5,242 nt of DNA from Gemmatimonadota bacterium (GCA_026706505.1 JAPOYQ010000918.1:1-5242); one strand, 5' to 3'. Positions 1 to 5,242 are shown, counted from the stretch's first letter. The notes: generated by a model not told the origin, from the letters alone. Numbers and translations: made by a program.

Positions 1-288
1 GCTGTACCCGGCCGCGGCAAAAAGGTCGAACAGGTTGACCACGCCCGCGAACATCTTCAGGTAGGTCTGCCCAAAAAGCCCGTGCTCAAAGGGATACAGC
101 CCGGTGAACAGCGAGGTGTGCGAAGGGCGGGTCGCCGGCGCGGTGACAAAGTAGCGCTCGGCAAAGGCGTAATCCCGCGTCAGCAGATCGAATTTGGGCG
201 TGTTAAGCCTCGGGTTGGTCCGGCTCAGGGCGTCGTAGCGCCAGCAGTCGATGGAGACAATTAGGAATTTGTCGATCTTTTCCGGCAT
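1..288 (-). CDS. Sulfatase/alkaline-phosphatase-superfamily hydrolase, N-terminal fragment (3' end outside window)
   Basis: The first 96 residues are visible and the frame is open to the left edge; full-length relatives usually have 400-550 residues. The fold signature is clear: a first strand ending VSID with a likely metal ligand at D14, WRYDAL (residues 16-21), NTPKFDLL (29-36, the usual TPnlD block), then TRPSHTSLFTG (53-63) and LYPFEHG (64-70). In sulfatases the block at 53-57 reads C/S-x-P-S-R, and the Cys or Ser is converted to formylglycine. Here it is T-R-P-S-H, so Thr53 sits at the nucleophile position, as in phosphatase-type members of the superfamily. No signal peptide is present, so the enzyme is probably cytoplasmic. 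The ATG at 288 follows a good AGGAG and lies 12 bp after the stop of the propeller gene, so the two are probably co-transcribed. The superfamily call is firm. The substrate (sulfate, phosphate or phosphonate ester) cannot be read from this fragment. Confidence 0.88.
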   Translation of the reverse strand, partial: MPEKIDKFLIVSIDCWRYDALSRTNPRLNTPKFDLLTRDYAFAERYFVTAPATRPSHTSLFTGLYPFEHGLFGQTYLKMFAGVVNLFDLFAAAGYS

Positions 289-293
289 CCTCT

Positions 294-298
294 CTCCT
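294..298 (-). promoter_or_regulatory. Ribosome-binding site for the sulfatase-like gene
   Basis: On the minus strand AGGAG lies 5 nt before the ATG at 288, in a purine-rich stretch that fills most of the 12-bp gap after the upstream gene's stop (301-303). It fixes the start codon and supports translation from a shared mRNA. Confidence 0.8.
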
Positions 299-300
299 CG

Positions 301-1674
301 TCAGTCGAGCAGCCGTGCGTTGTACTGACGCGGTGTATGTCGATAGCCACCAAACCGTCCTTCGTCGAGCGGCGCGGGTGTGTAGATGTACATGGTATCG
401 CTGTATGGATCGTAAAGTATCACTTCCTCGCGCTCGTCGCCGCATACATCGGCCGGAAAGCAGTGGTACCATCCCATCTTGCCGCCGGTTGGTGCGGGCA
501 ATTCTGGGAAGGTTGTGACCTTGTGGCCGTGGCCGTTGAAGAGGGCGGCTGGGCTGTACAACAAATCCCCTTGCTCCGGCCCATTCCCGCGCACGATTTC
601 CATGCCTGTATTATTCGGCGACTCATCTACTTGGAAGCGGTTGAGCACAACACCGTCTTGCGCGACGATCATCACGTCCGCATGGTGCCCGTTGTAGCGG
701 ATGGCCAATTCGCGGCCCGCTAGCTCGGCCCGCAAGTTGCCGCAGCGCACCTCTTGCCCGTGTGGCACCACGTCTGCCCCCAAGTGCAGCAGGTGTTGAC
801 CGCTGCCATCGAGTACTTGACCGCCGCCCGAGACAATGGCCGCTGGTTCCGTTCCCCACCGATCCACCAACACGCTGTCTGCATGGTCGCCCAAAAAGGT
901 TTCCCACAATACGCTTCCGTCGTGGTCGAGGCCAAAGTGCCCGCCGTTGACCTCGTCGCGCCCATCGCCGTCTAGGTCGCCGACGGCCGGAATGTACGCT
1001 GCGTGCTCCGGGTAGCGATGCCACTTGCTGCGATAGTGCCACAGTACTTCGAGCCGGTCGTTGAACGCGAGGACATCGCAGCCCAGCTTGACGACAAAAT
1101 CGCGCGGCTGGTCGTGGCCAGAGAAGTTGGCGATTAGCAGCCGCTGATGCACGTAGTTGGGGACGTGCATTTCCCCATCTGCGTAGGCGTTGCAGCGCGC
1201 TAGTTCCTCGGGCGCAGCGCAGCGTTTGAGCGCACCCGTGCGCCCATCGAGGATGGCGATGTGCACGTCTGCGAGGTTCCATTCGCTGGTGCGTTTTACG
1301 TAGGGATCGACGAGGAAACAGAGGACTTCTTGCCGCCCGTCTTGGTCGATGTCGCAGATGACCACTGGCCCCGGGCGGTCGGGAGAAATGGTCGTGAGAC
1401 GGCCCGGCTCATCCGCGTCGAGCGCGGTAAAATCCCGATCTCCCACCGCCCAGAGCGGCTCACCGGCGAGCGAAAAAGCCCCTAGAAAGCAGGGCTTGAT
1501 GCCTCCGAGGGCATTGTACACGAGGAAATCGACTTGTCCGTCGCCAGTCAGGTCGCCGATGCGAATGTCCCCGCCGGTGCGGTCGCGGATGAACTCGTCA
1601 GGCAGAGAAACTTTTTTGTAGAGTAAGGCCGCTGCGTCTTGCACGGATCGCAACTCAGGGCTTGGCGTGAGCAA
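301..1674 (-). CDS. FG-GAP/VCBS-type beta-propeller protein related to PL11 rhamnogalacturonan lyases
   Basis: A protein of about 457 residues with repeated calcium-binding-type loops: DLTGDGQVD (41-49), DIDQDGRQE (108-116), DLDGDGRDE (233-241) and a degenerate DVCGDEREE (409-417). Between them are propeller-blade strands such as FGLDHDGSVLW (247-257). The segments GDHADSVLVD (262-271), GDEREEVILYD (412-422) and MYIYTPAP (428-435) resemble the C-terminal half of PL11 rhamnogalacturonan lyases. Lyase activity is not shown, and the protein could be a non-catalytic relative. There is no N-terminal signal peptide, even if the reading frame is extended upstream to the stop at 1717-1719. The start is uncertain: TTG at 1674 has no Shine-Dalgarno sequence, and an in-frame TTG (codon 8) and GTG (codon 11) follow, but no ATG is available near the N-terminus. 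The sulfatase-like gene follows in the same direction. The fold call is good; the function is open. Confidence 0.78.
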   Translation of the reverse strand: MLTPSPELRSVQDAAALLYKKVSLPDEFIRDRTGGDIRIGDLTGDGQVDFLVYNALGGIKPCFLGAFSLAGEPLWAVGDRDFTALDADEPGRLTTISPDRPGPVVICDIDQDGRQEVLCFLVDPYVKRTSEWNLADVHIAILDGRTGALKRCAAPEELARCNAYADGEMHVPNYVHQRLLIANFSGHDQPRDFVVKLGCDVLAFNDRLEVLWHYRSKWHRYPEHAAYIPAVGDLDGDGRDEVNGGHFGLDHDGSVLWETFLGDHADSVLVDRWGTEPAAIVSGGGQVLDGSGQHLLHLGADVVPHGQEVRCGNLRAELAGRELAIRYNGHHADVMIVAQDGVVLNRFQVDESPNNTGMEIVRGNGPEQGDLLYSPAALFNGHGHKVTTFPELPAPTGGKMGWYHCFPADVCGDEREEVILYDPYSDTMYIYTPAPLDEGRFGGYRHTPRQYNARLLD

Positions 1675-1685
1675 AATATCGCGAG

Positions 1686-1714
1686 AATATACACATAGAG
1701 GCGTCCGATGCGAA
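1686..1714 (-). promoter_or_regulatory. Candidate sigma70-type promoter for the propeller/sulfatase unit
   Basis: Minus strand: TTCGCA at 1714-1709 (4 of 6 matches to TTGACA), a 17-bp spacer, then TATATT at 1691-1686 (5 of 6 matches to TATAAT). It lies in the AT-rich 82-bp region between divergent genes, where a promoter for this unit is expected. Transcription would start near 1679, only about 5 nt before the TTG at 1674. Either the mRNA is nearly leaderless or translation begins at a later codon. The organism's promoter consensus is unknown, so this is tentative. Confidence 0.35.
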
Positions 1715-1745
1715 GATTAGCTAGATTGTAGCCAACTCACCAACG

Positions 1746-1752
1746 AAAGGAG
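1746..1752 (+). promoter_or_regulatory. Ribosome-binding site for the D-2-hydroxyacid dehydrogenase
   Basis: AAAGGAG ends 4 nt before the ATG at 1757, a strong Shine-Dalgarno match that supports this start. I found no convincing plus-strand promoter in the 82 bp upstream. Confidence 0.8.
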
Positions 1753-1756
1753 CCAC

Positions 1757-2713
1757 ATGTCTTTCAAGTTCGTCTTTCTGTCACCTGCCGGCGAGCTAGC
1801 CGCTGCCATGTCCGAAGCGGTCCCCACGATGGAGATCGTCCAATGCGAAAGCCGCGCTGAAGCCCTAGCCGCTCTGCCCACGGCGCAAGCCTGTTTCGGC
1901 ACCTTGGACCCAGAGCTGTTGGCCGCAGCCACCCAACTCAAGTGGTTGGCCGCTCCAGCCGCCGGCCCGCCCAAGGGGTATTACTTTCCAGAACTCATCG
2001 CCAGCGACGTGGTGGTGACCAATTTTCGCGGCATCTTCAACGACCACATCTCGACCCATATCATGGCCTTTGTGCTGGCGTTCTCGCGCGGCATGCACCG
2101 CTACTTCCGCGACCAGTTCGCCGGCCAATGGCGCAGCGGAGGGGAGTCGAGCCCTTCGACCTACCTGCCCGAGGCCACCGCGCTGATCGTCGGCGTCGGT
2201 GGGATTGGCGCAGAGACCGCGCGCCAGTGCAAGAACTGGGGCATGACGACCATTGGTATCGATCCCCGCGTTGAGTCACAGCCTCCGGGGGTTGACGAGT
2301 TGTACCGCCCAGACGAGCTCGACCAACTTTTGCCGAGGGCGGATTTCGTCATTCTCACTGTGCCACAGACGCCGCAGACCGAGGGTTTTTTCACCAGTGC
2401 CCGGTTCGAGCAGATGAAGAATAGCGCGTACTTCATCAACATCGGTCGCGGCGCGAACGTCAAGTTGGACGACCTCGACCAAGCCCTGCGCGAGGGCCAG
2501 ATCGCCGGTGCTGCCCTAGATGTGTTTGAGCAGGAGCCGCTGCCGCCGGATCACCCGCTGTGGACGGCCCCGAACTTCTTAATGACCCCGCACGTGGCTG
2601 GGGCTGGCCCTTATCTGAACGAGCGCCGGCGCGACCTAGTGGTGGAGAATTGCAAGCGCTTCGCCCGCGGCGAGGCGCTGGTGAATGTGGTGGATAAAGA
2701 AAACTGGTTCTAA
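1757..2713 (+). CDS. D-isomer-specific 2-hydroxyacid dehydrogenase, NAD(P)-dependent
   Basis: A complete protein of 318 residues, the usual length for the family, which interconverts 2-oxoacids and D-2-hydroxyacids. The nucleotide-binding domain shows GVGGIG (146-151) and IGIDPR (166-171); the acidic D169 after the second strand favours NAD(H) over NADP(H). Further family blocks are PQTPQT (203-208), INIGRG (227-232), ALDVFEQEPLP (253-263) and TPHVAG (277-282). The catalytic triad is therefore R231, E260 and H279, with the usual 29-residue Arg-Glu spacing. The substrate domain departs from the common pattern: AAGPPKGYYFPEL (68-80) replaces the typical AGvD segment, and STHIMAFVLAF (99-109) has Thr where many members have Glu. 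The substrate may therefore differ from glyoxylate or glycerate. The gene stands alone on the plus strand, divergent from the propeller gene and convergent with the methyltransferase. The family is certain; the substrate is unknown. Confidence 0.95.
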   Translation: MSFKFVFLSPAGELAAAMSEAVPTMEIVQCESRAEALAALPTAQACFGTLDPELLAAATQLKWLAAPAAGPPKGYYFPELIASDVVVTNFRGIFNDHISTHIMAFVLAFSRGMHRYFRDQFAGQWRSGGESSPSTYLPEATALIVGVGGIGAETARQCKNWGMTTIGIDPRVESQPPGVDELYRPDELDQLLPRADFVILTVPQTPQTEGFFTSARFEQMKNSAYFINIGRGANVKLDDLDQALREGQIAGAALDVFEQEPLPPDHPLWTAPNFLMTPHVAGAGPYLNERRRDLVVENCKRFARGEALVNVVDKENWF

Positions 2714-2734
2714 GCGCACTCTAGGGTAGTGTGC
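2714..2734 (+). terminator. Hairpin across the convergent gene junction, possible weak terminator
   Basis: GCGCACT (2714-2720) pairs with AGTGTGC (2728-2734) around a 7-nt loop, giving 7 bp with one G-U pair in the plus-strand RNA. It starts right after the dehydrogenase stop (2711-2713) and covers the methyltransferase stop (2721-2723). No T-run follows on the plus strand. On the minus strand the wobble becomes an A-C mismatch and only a couple of T residues follow. The placement fits a terminator between convergent genes; the sequence makes only a weak one. Confidence 0.3.
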
Positions 2735-3344
2735 CCGCGATGAGCAGGTACGCGTCGGCTTTGACCTCGCCGTTGATTTCCCACTCTTTGAGTTCGCCTC
2801 CGAGCTTCTCTATGACCTTTTCGCTCAGCGAGTGAAAGGGCGGTCGGCCCGGGTCGGCGATGATAATCTGCCCGACATCGACCTCGATCGCCTTTTTGAT
2901 CAGCTTGTAGAGCGGCGAGACCATTTCGTCCCAGAAGCAAATATCGGCCCCGATGATCAGGTTGGTTTGCCGCAGGTGTTTCTTTTTGACGCTCTCGAAC
3001 TTGCAGCGCCAGGTCTCTATCTCGACATCGTTGATCTCGGCGTGTAGCTGCAAGTAGGGAAAGACCGCGGCATCCGCGTCCATGCCCGTGACGCGGGCAC
3101 CGTGGTTTTTGGCGCAGTATATCCCGGCGAGGCCCCACCCGCAGCCTATATCTAAAACCCGCGCCTTTGGCGGCAGGCCCTGGTGCGAGAGGAAGTCCAT
3201 CACGCACCAACTCGAATTCCAGAATTTGTTGCCGTGGATGCAGGGTTCGTGCTTCTTTTTTTGGGCGCGCACTTGAGGGTGAGTGGCTTTGAGTACTGTG
3301 ATGCCATACGCTTGGCGCGAGGTTTTCTTTTTTTCTTTGGCCAT
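2721..3344 (-). CDS. Class I SAM-dependent methyltransferase, METTL/PF10294-like (possible protein-lysine methyltransferase)
   Basis: A complete protein of 207 residues. SAM-binding motif I is VLDIGCGWGLAG (63-74), and an acidic motif II follows in TGMDAD (86-91). The family-specific part is IGADICFWDEM (131-141) and IIADPGRPPF (161-170). The latter recalls the GDPGRP block of ETF-beta lysine methyltransferase and related Methyltransf_16 or PrmA-like enzymes, which methylate protein lysines. The FWNSSW segment (41-46) upstream of motif I also fits this group. The N-terminus is very basic (KEKKK at 3-7, KKK at 29-31), and there is no signal peptide or membrane segment. The ATG at 3344 has no strong Shine-Dalgarno sequence. 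The gene lies 40 bp after the amidohydrolase on the same strand and is probably the last gene of that unit. The methyltransferase fold is near certain; a protein rather than small-molecule substrate is inferred from motif resemblance. Confidence 0.88.
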   Translation of the reverse strand: MAKEKKKTSRQAYGITVLKATHPQVRAQKKKHEPCIHGNKFWNSSWCVMDFLSHQGLPPKARVLDIGCGWGLAGIYCAKNHGARVTGMDADAAVFPYLQLHAEINDVEIETWRCKFESVKKKHLRQTNLIIGADICFWDEMVSPLYKLIKKAIEVDVGQIIIADPGRPPFHSLSEKVIEKLGGELKEWEINGEVKADAYLLIAGTLP

Positions 3345-3348
3345 GTCG

Positions 3349-3366
3349 CTCTGCTAGTTCCCAGAG
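3349..3366 (-). repeat. Short inverted repeat before the methyltransferase start
   Basis: CTCTG (3349-3353) and CAGAG (3362-3366) are perfect 5-bp arms around an 8-nt loop, in the 40-bp gap between amidohydrolase and methyltransferase and only 4 nt before the ATG. The hairpin would bury the only purine-rich stretch able to act as a ribosome-binding site. It is short enough to arise by chance. Confidence 0.25.
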
Positions 3367-3384
3367 GGCAGTCAGATTTTCTCG

Positions 3385-4164
3385 TTAGAATTCCCACACG
3401 CGCGCCGCGGTTTTTCCCATGACCCACTCGATATCGTCGCCGTCGGCAAAGGCTGGATGCTCGATGACCCCGCGCAGTGTATTGGCGTAGCCCTCTCTGC
3501 CGGCGCTGGGTGGGAAGTCACTGCCCCACATCATGCGTTGCACGCCGAATGCCTCTTTGGCCATCTCGAAGAGTGGCGGCACGTGGTCGAATTCGAGTTC
3601 GGGCAGCAGGCGCGGTGGGCGGGCGCAGATTTCGCCCAAGCCGGGGACTTTGATGCTGGTGTTGTCGCGTTCGCCTTGGCGCAGGGCCTCAACGTAATCG
3701 GCATAGGGCGGCTCGGCAATGCCTACGCCTGCGAGGTGTTCGAGGATGACGTGCGTGTCGGGGCACGCATCGAGCACGCTCGAGAAGTCGTCGGCAGCGA
3801 ACTGGGATGCATCGCCGATGCTGGATACTACGAGGCCGAGTTCGCCGGCTCTGCGCCACATGTCGTAAGGACCCGCGTTGGCGAACTGGCCACCCGGGGC
3901 GATGCGAACGCCAGCGGCCCCTTGCTCTGCGAGCTGCGCAAGGTCGCCGAGTGGATCGCGGGACTCGGGATCGACGAGGACTGCAACTTTGAACCGGCCC
4001 GGTCGCTTGGCGGCTTCTTGGAGGAGGTAGGTGTTGTCGTAGGTGCCGCCGTGTTGGATGAGTGCGGCCTTGTCGACGCCGTTGCGGTCCATCTCGAATT
4101 CAAGTGTCTCGATAGGCTCAAACCAGTTGTTACCGGCGTGGCAGTGCGTGTCGATTATCAGCAT
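3385..4164 (-). CDS. Amidohydrolase family 2 (PF04909-like) metal-dependent hydrolase
   Basis: A complete protein of 259 residues, slightly shorter than many family members (about 280-330). It begins MLIIDTHCHAG, with the HxH metal pair at H7 and H9 at the end of the first strand of a TIM barrel. GVRI (85-88), ILEHLAGVG (140-148, with H143) and MWGSDFPPS (212-220, with D216) follow in the order expected for COG2159-type amidohydrolases; D216 is the likely catalytic aspartate. K172 in SIKVPGLGEI (170-179) lies where this group often has its substrate or strand-6 segment. Known relatives hydrolyse lactones or decarboxylate 2-oxo and aromatic acids, so the family name does not prove amide hydrolysis. 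There is no signal peptide, so it is cytoplasmic. The start ATG follows AAAGG by 9 nt. The gene lies between the dimethylformamidase-like gene (101 bp upstream) and the methyltransferase (40 bp downstream), which suggests one operon. The family call is firm; the substrate is unknown. Confidence 0.92.
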   Translation of the reverse strand: MLIIDTHCHAGNNWFEPIETLEFEMDRNGVDKAALIQHGGTYDNTYLLQEAAKRPGRFKVAVLVDPESRDPLGDLAQLAEQGAAGVRIAPGGQFANAGPYDMWRRAGELGLVVSSIGDASQFAADDFSSVLDACPDTHVILEHLAGVGIAEPPYADYVEALRQGERDNTSIKVPGLGEICARPPRLLPELEFDHVPPLFEMAKEAFGVQRMMWGSDFPPSAGREGYANTLRGVIEHPAFADGDDIEWVMGKTAARVWEF

Positions 4165-4181
4165 TTGAAGCGGCCTTTCAA
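4165..4181 (-). repeat. Inverted repeat TTGAA-N7-TTCAA next to the amidohydrolase start codon
   Basis: Perfect 5-bp arms at 4165-4169 and 4177-4181 with a 7-nt loop, ending directly at the ATG (4164-4162). The likely Shine-Dalgarno sequence AAAGG (4178-4174) is partly in the arm and partly in the loop, so folding could affect translation. A second TTGAA/TTCAA repeat lies 28 bp upstream in the same gap. Confidence 0.4.
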
Positions 4182-4209
4182 GCGGAGATATTTGTCAATC
4201 GCGCAGCTT

Positions 4210-4223
4210 TTGAAGTGATTCAA
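4210..4223 (-). repeat. Second inverted repeat TTGAA-N4-TTCAA in the 101-bp gap
   Basis: Perfect arms at 4210-4214 and 4219-4223 around 4 nt, with the same arm sequence as the repeat beside the amidohydrolase start. Two copies in one short gap may be operator half-sites or simple mRNA hairpins. No T-run follows, so it does not look like an intrinsic terminator. Confidence 0.35.
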
Positions 4224-4265
4224 CTTGCTTCGAATACTCGACCGTGTCAAAGGCATGCTTATCCA

Positions 4266-5242
4266 CTATCTGCCCAGACGGTCCAAGACATTGCGCGTGA
4301 TCTGTGCCACCGGACCGCCGTTCCGGTAAAGACCGTGCGCCCACTCGATGGTTGCCGCGGTGAAGACAGTCCCCTTGAACTCCGTTTCGTTGATCGCGAC
4401 GGTGGCGTAGAACCGGTCATGGTGGACCCCTAGGTCCGCGTTGAAACCGTGGTCCTCCGCGTCCCCGATCGCGATGATCTGGTAATGCGGGCTGATTCCG
4501 TCATGGCCTGTAAATCGCGGTTTCCCATCCTTGAATTCGATGTCACCGCCGTCGCATTCGACCCCAACGATTGAATCTTCCCGGCCAAACTCGTCCCCTT
4601 CTCCCAGCCCGGTTCCTGCGAACGCCCAGTGGTCGGGCTGGGTCACGCGGAAGAATCCGTATTCCCCGGACGTCGGGGCAATAATCTCGCCGGGAACCTT
4701 GCTCTTGGCGTTGACAGCAGCCGTATAGGAAACGCCAATGGTGCGCTGACGCAGATTGTCGATTGCGCGGAGAAAGGATGTTTCGGGGTCCTCCGGCGTG
4801 CCGAGCGGATGCTTTTTGTACCGGGTCTTGGCACAGTAAAGCTGGCGTCCGTCGGCCCTGGTCTCCACCAAGTGCGAGAAAGAGTTCCCGGCAAACACCA
4901 TCAGGTTGCCGCCACGTGCTACAAACCGCTGAAGCTGCTCGCATTCTTCGCGGCTGGAGTACTCGCCATGACAGATCCTGAGATGTGCAGGGTAGTCATC
5001 TAGGAGATCCGGCTGCCGGTCGTGGTCGGCGTTGATGCAGTAGTCTACTTGGTATCCCTCGGCGTCGAGCCATGATGTGAAGAACTGATCCCAGGCATAG
5101 AACCCGCCCATGATGTCTGGCTGCAGGGGTCGCTCAAAGGTCACTAGGTTGCTGTGAGATCGGTCGGTAGATATATAGGGGAAGAGGCATTTGCCGCCCA
5201 CGCAGTTATAGGCGGAATAGGTATTGGTCTCGATCGTCAGGA
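4266..5242 (-). CDS. N,N-dimethylformamidase large-subunit-like protein, C-terminal portion (5' end outside window)
   Basis: The frame is open to the right edge, giving 324 visible residues (the first complete codon is at 5240-5238). Family blocks typical of the dimethylformamidase beta-subunit-like domain are TNTYSAYN (visible residues 5-12, family TNTwqAYN), VGGKCLFPY (14-22), FTSWLDAEGYQVDY (54-67, family rWLE..GydvDy), RICHGEYSSRE (88-98, family GHdEYWS) and GGNLMVFAGNSFSH (110-123). A C-terminal ATIEWAHGLY and ITRNVLDRLG (near 305-323) resemble the family's end. A GTG at 5201 looks like a start, but the conserved block upstream of it (5203-5228) is in frame, so the gene clearly begins outside the window. 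The characterised Paracoccus enzyme uses a mononuclear iron held by two Tyr and one Glu; Y94 in HGEYSS is a candidate ligand here. The usual Trp after EY is Ser. The amide substrate is unknown, and a separate small subunit is not visible. Confidence 0.85.
   Translation of the reverse strand, partial: LTIETNTYSAYNCVGGKCLFPYISTDRSHSNLVTFERPLQPDIMGGFYAWDQFFTSWLDAEGYQVDYCINADHDRQPDLLDDYPAHLRICHGEYSSREECEQLQRFVARGGNLMVFAGNSFSHLVETRADGRQLYCAKTRYKKHPLGTPEDPETSFLRAIDNLRQRTIGVSYTAAVNAKSKVPGEIIAPTSGEYGFFRVTQPDHWAFAGTGLGEGDEFGREDSIVGVECDGGDIEFKDGKPRFTGHDGISPHYQIIAIGDAEDHGFNADLGVHHDRFYATVAINETEFKGTVFTAATIEWAHGLYRNGGPVAQITRNVLDRLGR

Noticed and set aside
337..723. 128-codon plus-strand frame opposite the propeller gene
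   Set aside because: No recognisable domain, no clear ribosome-binding site, and fully overlapped by real coding sequence on the other strand.
623..1282. 219-codon minus-strand frame inside the propeller gene
   Set aside because: The translation is dominated by Arg and Ala, has no domain signature and lies wholly within the better-supported frame.
2721..3344. Methyltransferase gene as a recent horizontal acquisition because of its Lys-rich, less GC-biased start
   Set aside because: The effect is limited mainly to the basic N-terminus and fits the amino-acid content. I could not measure codon usage, and no mobile-element trace flanks the gene.
3457..4218. Long plus-strand open frame (253 codons) opposite the amidohydrolase
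   Set aside because: It mirrors the amidohydrolase codons in antisense, as is common in GC-rich coding DNA. The translation has no family motif and the minus-strand protein is unmistakable.
4193..4250. Two perfect TTGACA hexamers on the minus strand (4198-4193 and 4250-4245) as promoters for the amidohydrolase
   Set aside because: Neither has an acceptable -10 element at 16-18 bp; the bases there are GC-rich or unlike TATAAT. They may be chance matches.
1..5242. tRNA, rRNA, CRISPR array, insertion sequence or long direct repeats
   Set aside because: Nothing resembling conserved RNA gene segments, regularly spaced repeats, transposase motifs or terminal inverted repeats was seen on either strand by reading.

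Overview
The window is a GC-rich stretch of bacterial chromosome with six protein-coding genes packed almost end to end. I see no tRNA, rRNA, CRISPR array, insertion sequence or origin. The mix of genes is typical of uncultured heterotrophs known from marine, sponge or soil metagenomes: a sulfatase-fold hydrolase, a polysaccharide-lyase-like propeller protein, a D-2-hydroxyacid dehydrogenase, a metal-dependent amidohydrolase and a dimethylformamidase-like protein. Latescibacterota, Poribacteria and Entotheonella-type lineages are examples. That placement is a loose guess from gene content; nothing here fixes the taxon.

Layout from left to right: (1) minus strand, 1-1674, a two-gene unit. A PL11/FG-GAP-type beta-propeller protein (301-1674) is followed 12 bp later by the N-terminal 96 residues of a sulfatase/alkaline-phosphatase-superfamily hydrolase (1-288), which runs off the left edge. 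(2) An 82-bp divergent intergenic region, 1675-1756. (3) Plus strand, 1757-2713, a D-2-hydroxyacid dehydrogenase on its own. (4) A tail-to-tail junction of only 7 bp with a small hairpin across it. (5) Minus strand, 5242-2721, a likely three-gene unit transcribed right to left: a dimethylformamidase-like protein (4266-5242, cut at its N-terminus by the window edge), a 101-bp gap with two TTGAA/TTCAA inverted repeats, an Amidohydro_2-family hydrolase (3385-4164), a 40-bp gap, and a class I SAM-dependent methyltransferase (2721-3344).

How the genes might work together is inference. The right-hand unit pairs two hydrolase families that act on amide, C-N or C-C bonds with a methyltransferase that looks more like a protein-lysine methyltransferase than a small-molecule enzyme. 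The left-hand unit pairs a propeller related to rhamnogalacturonan lyases with a sulfatase-fold enzyme that has Thr where the formylglycine precursor should be. Neither has a signal peptide, so both look cytoplasmic. The most useful points for follow-up are the non-canonical nucleophile, the missing secretion signal on the propeller, the altered substrate-domain motifs of the dehydrogenase, and the inverted repeat that holds the amidohydrolase ribosome-binding site. I did not find a clearly new system; the findings are unusual variants and combinations of known families.
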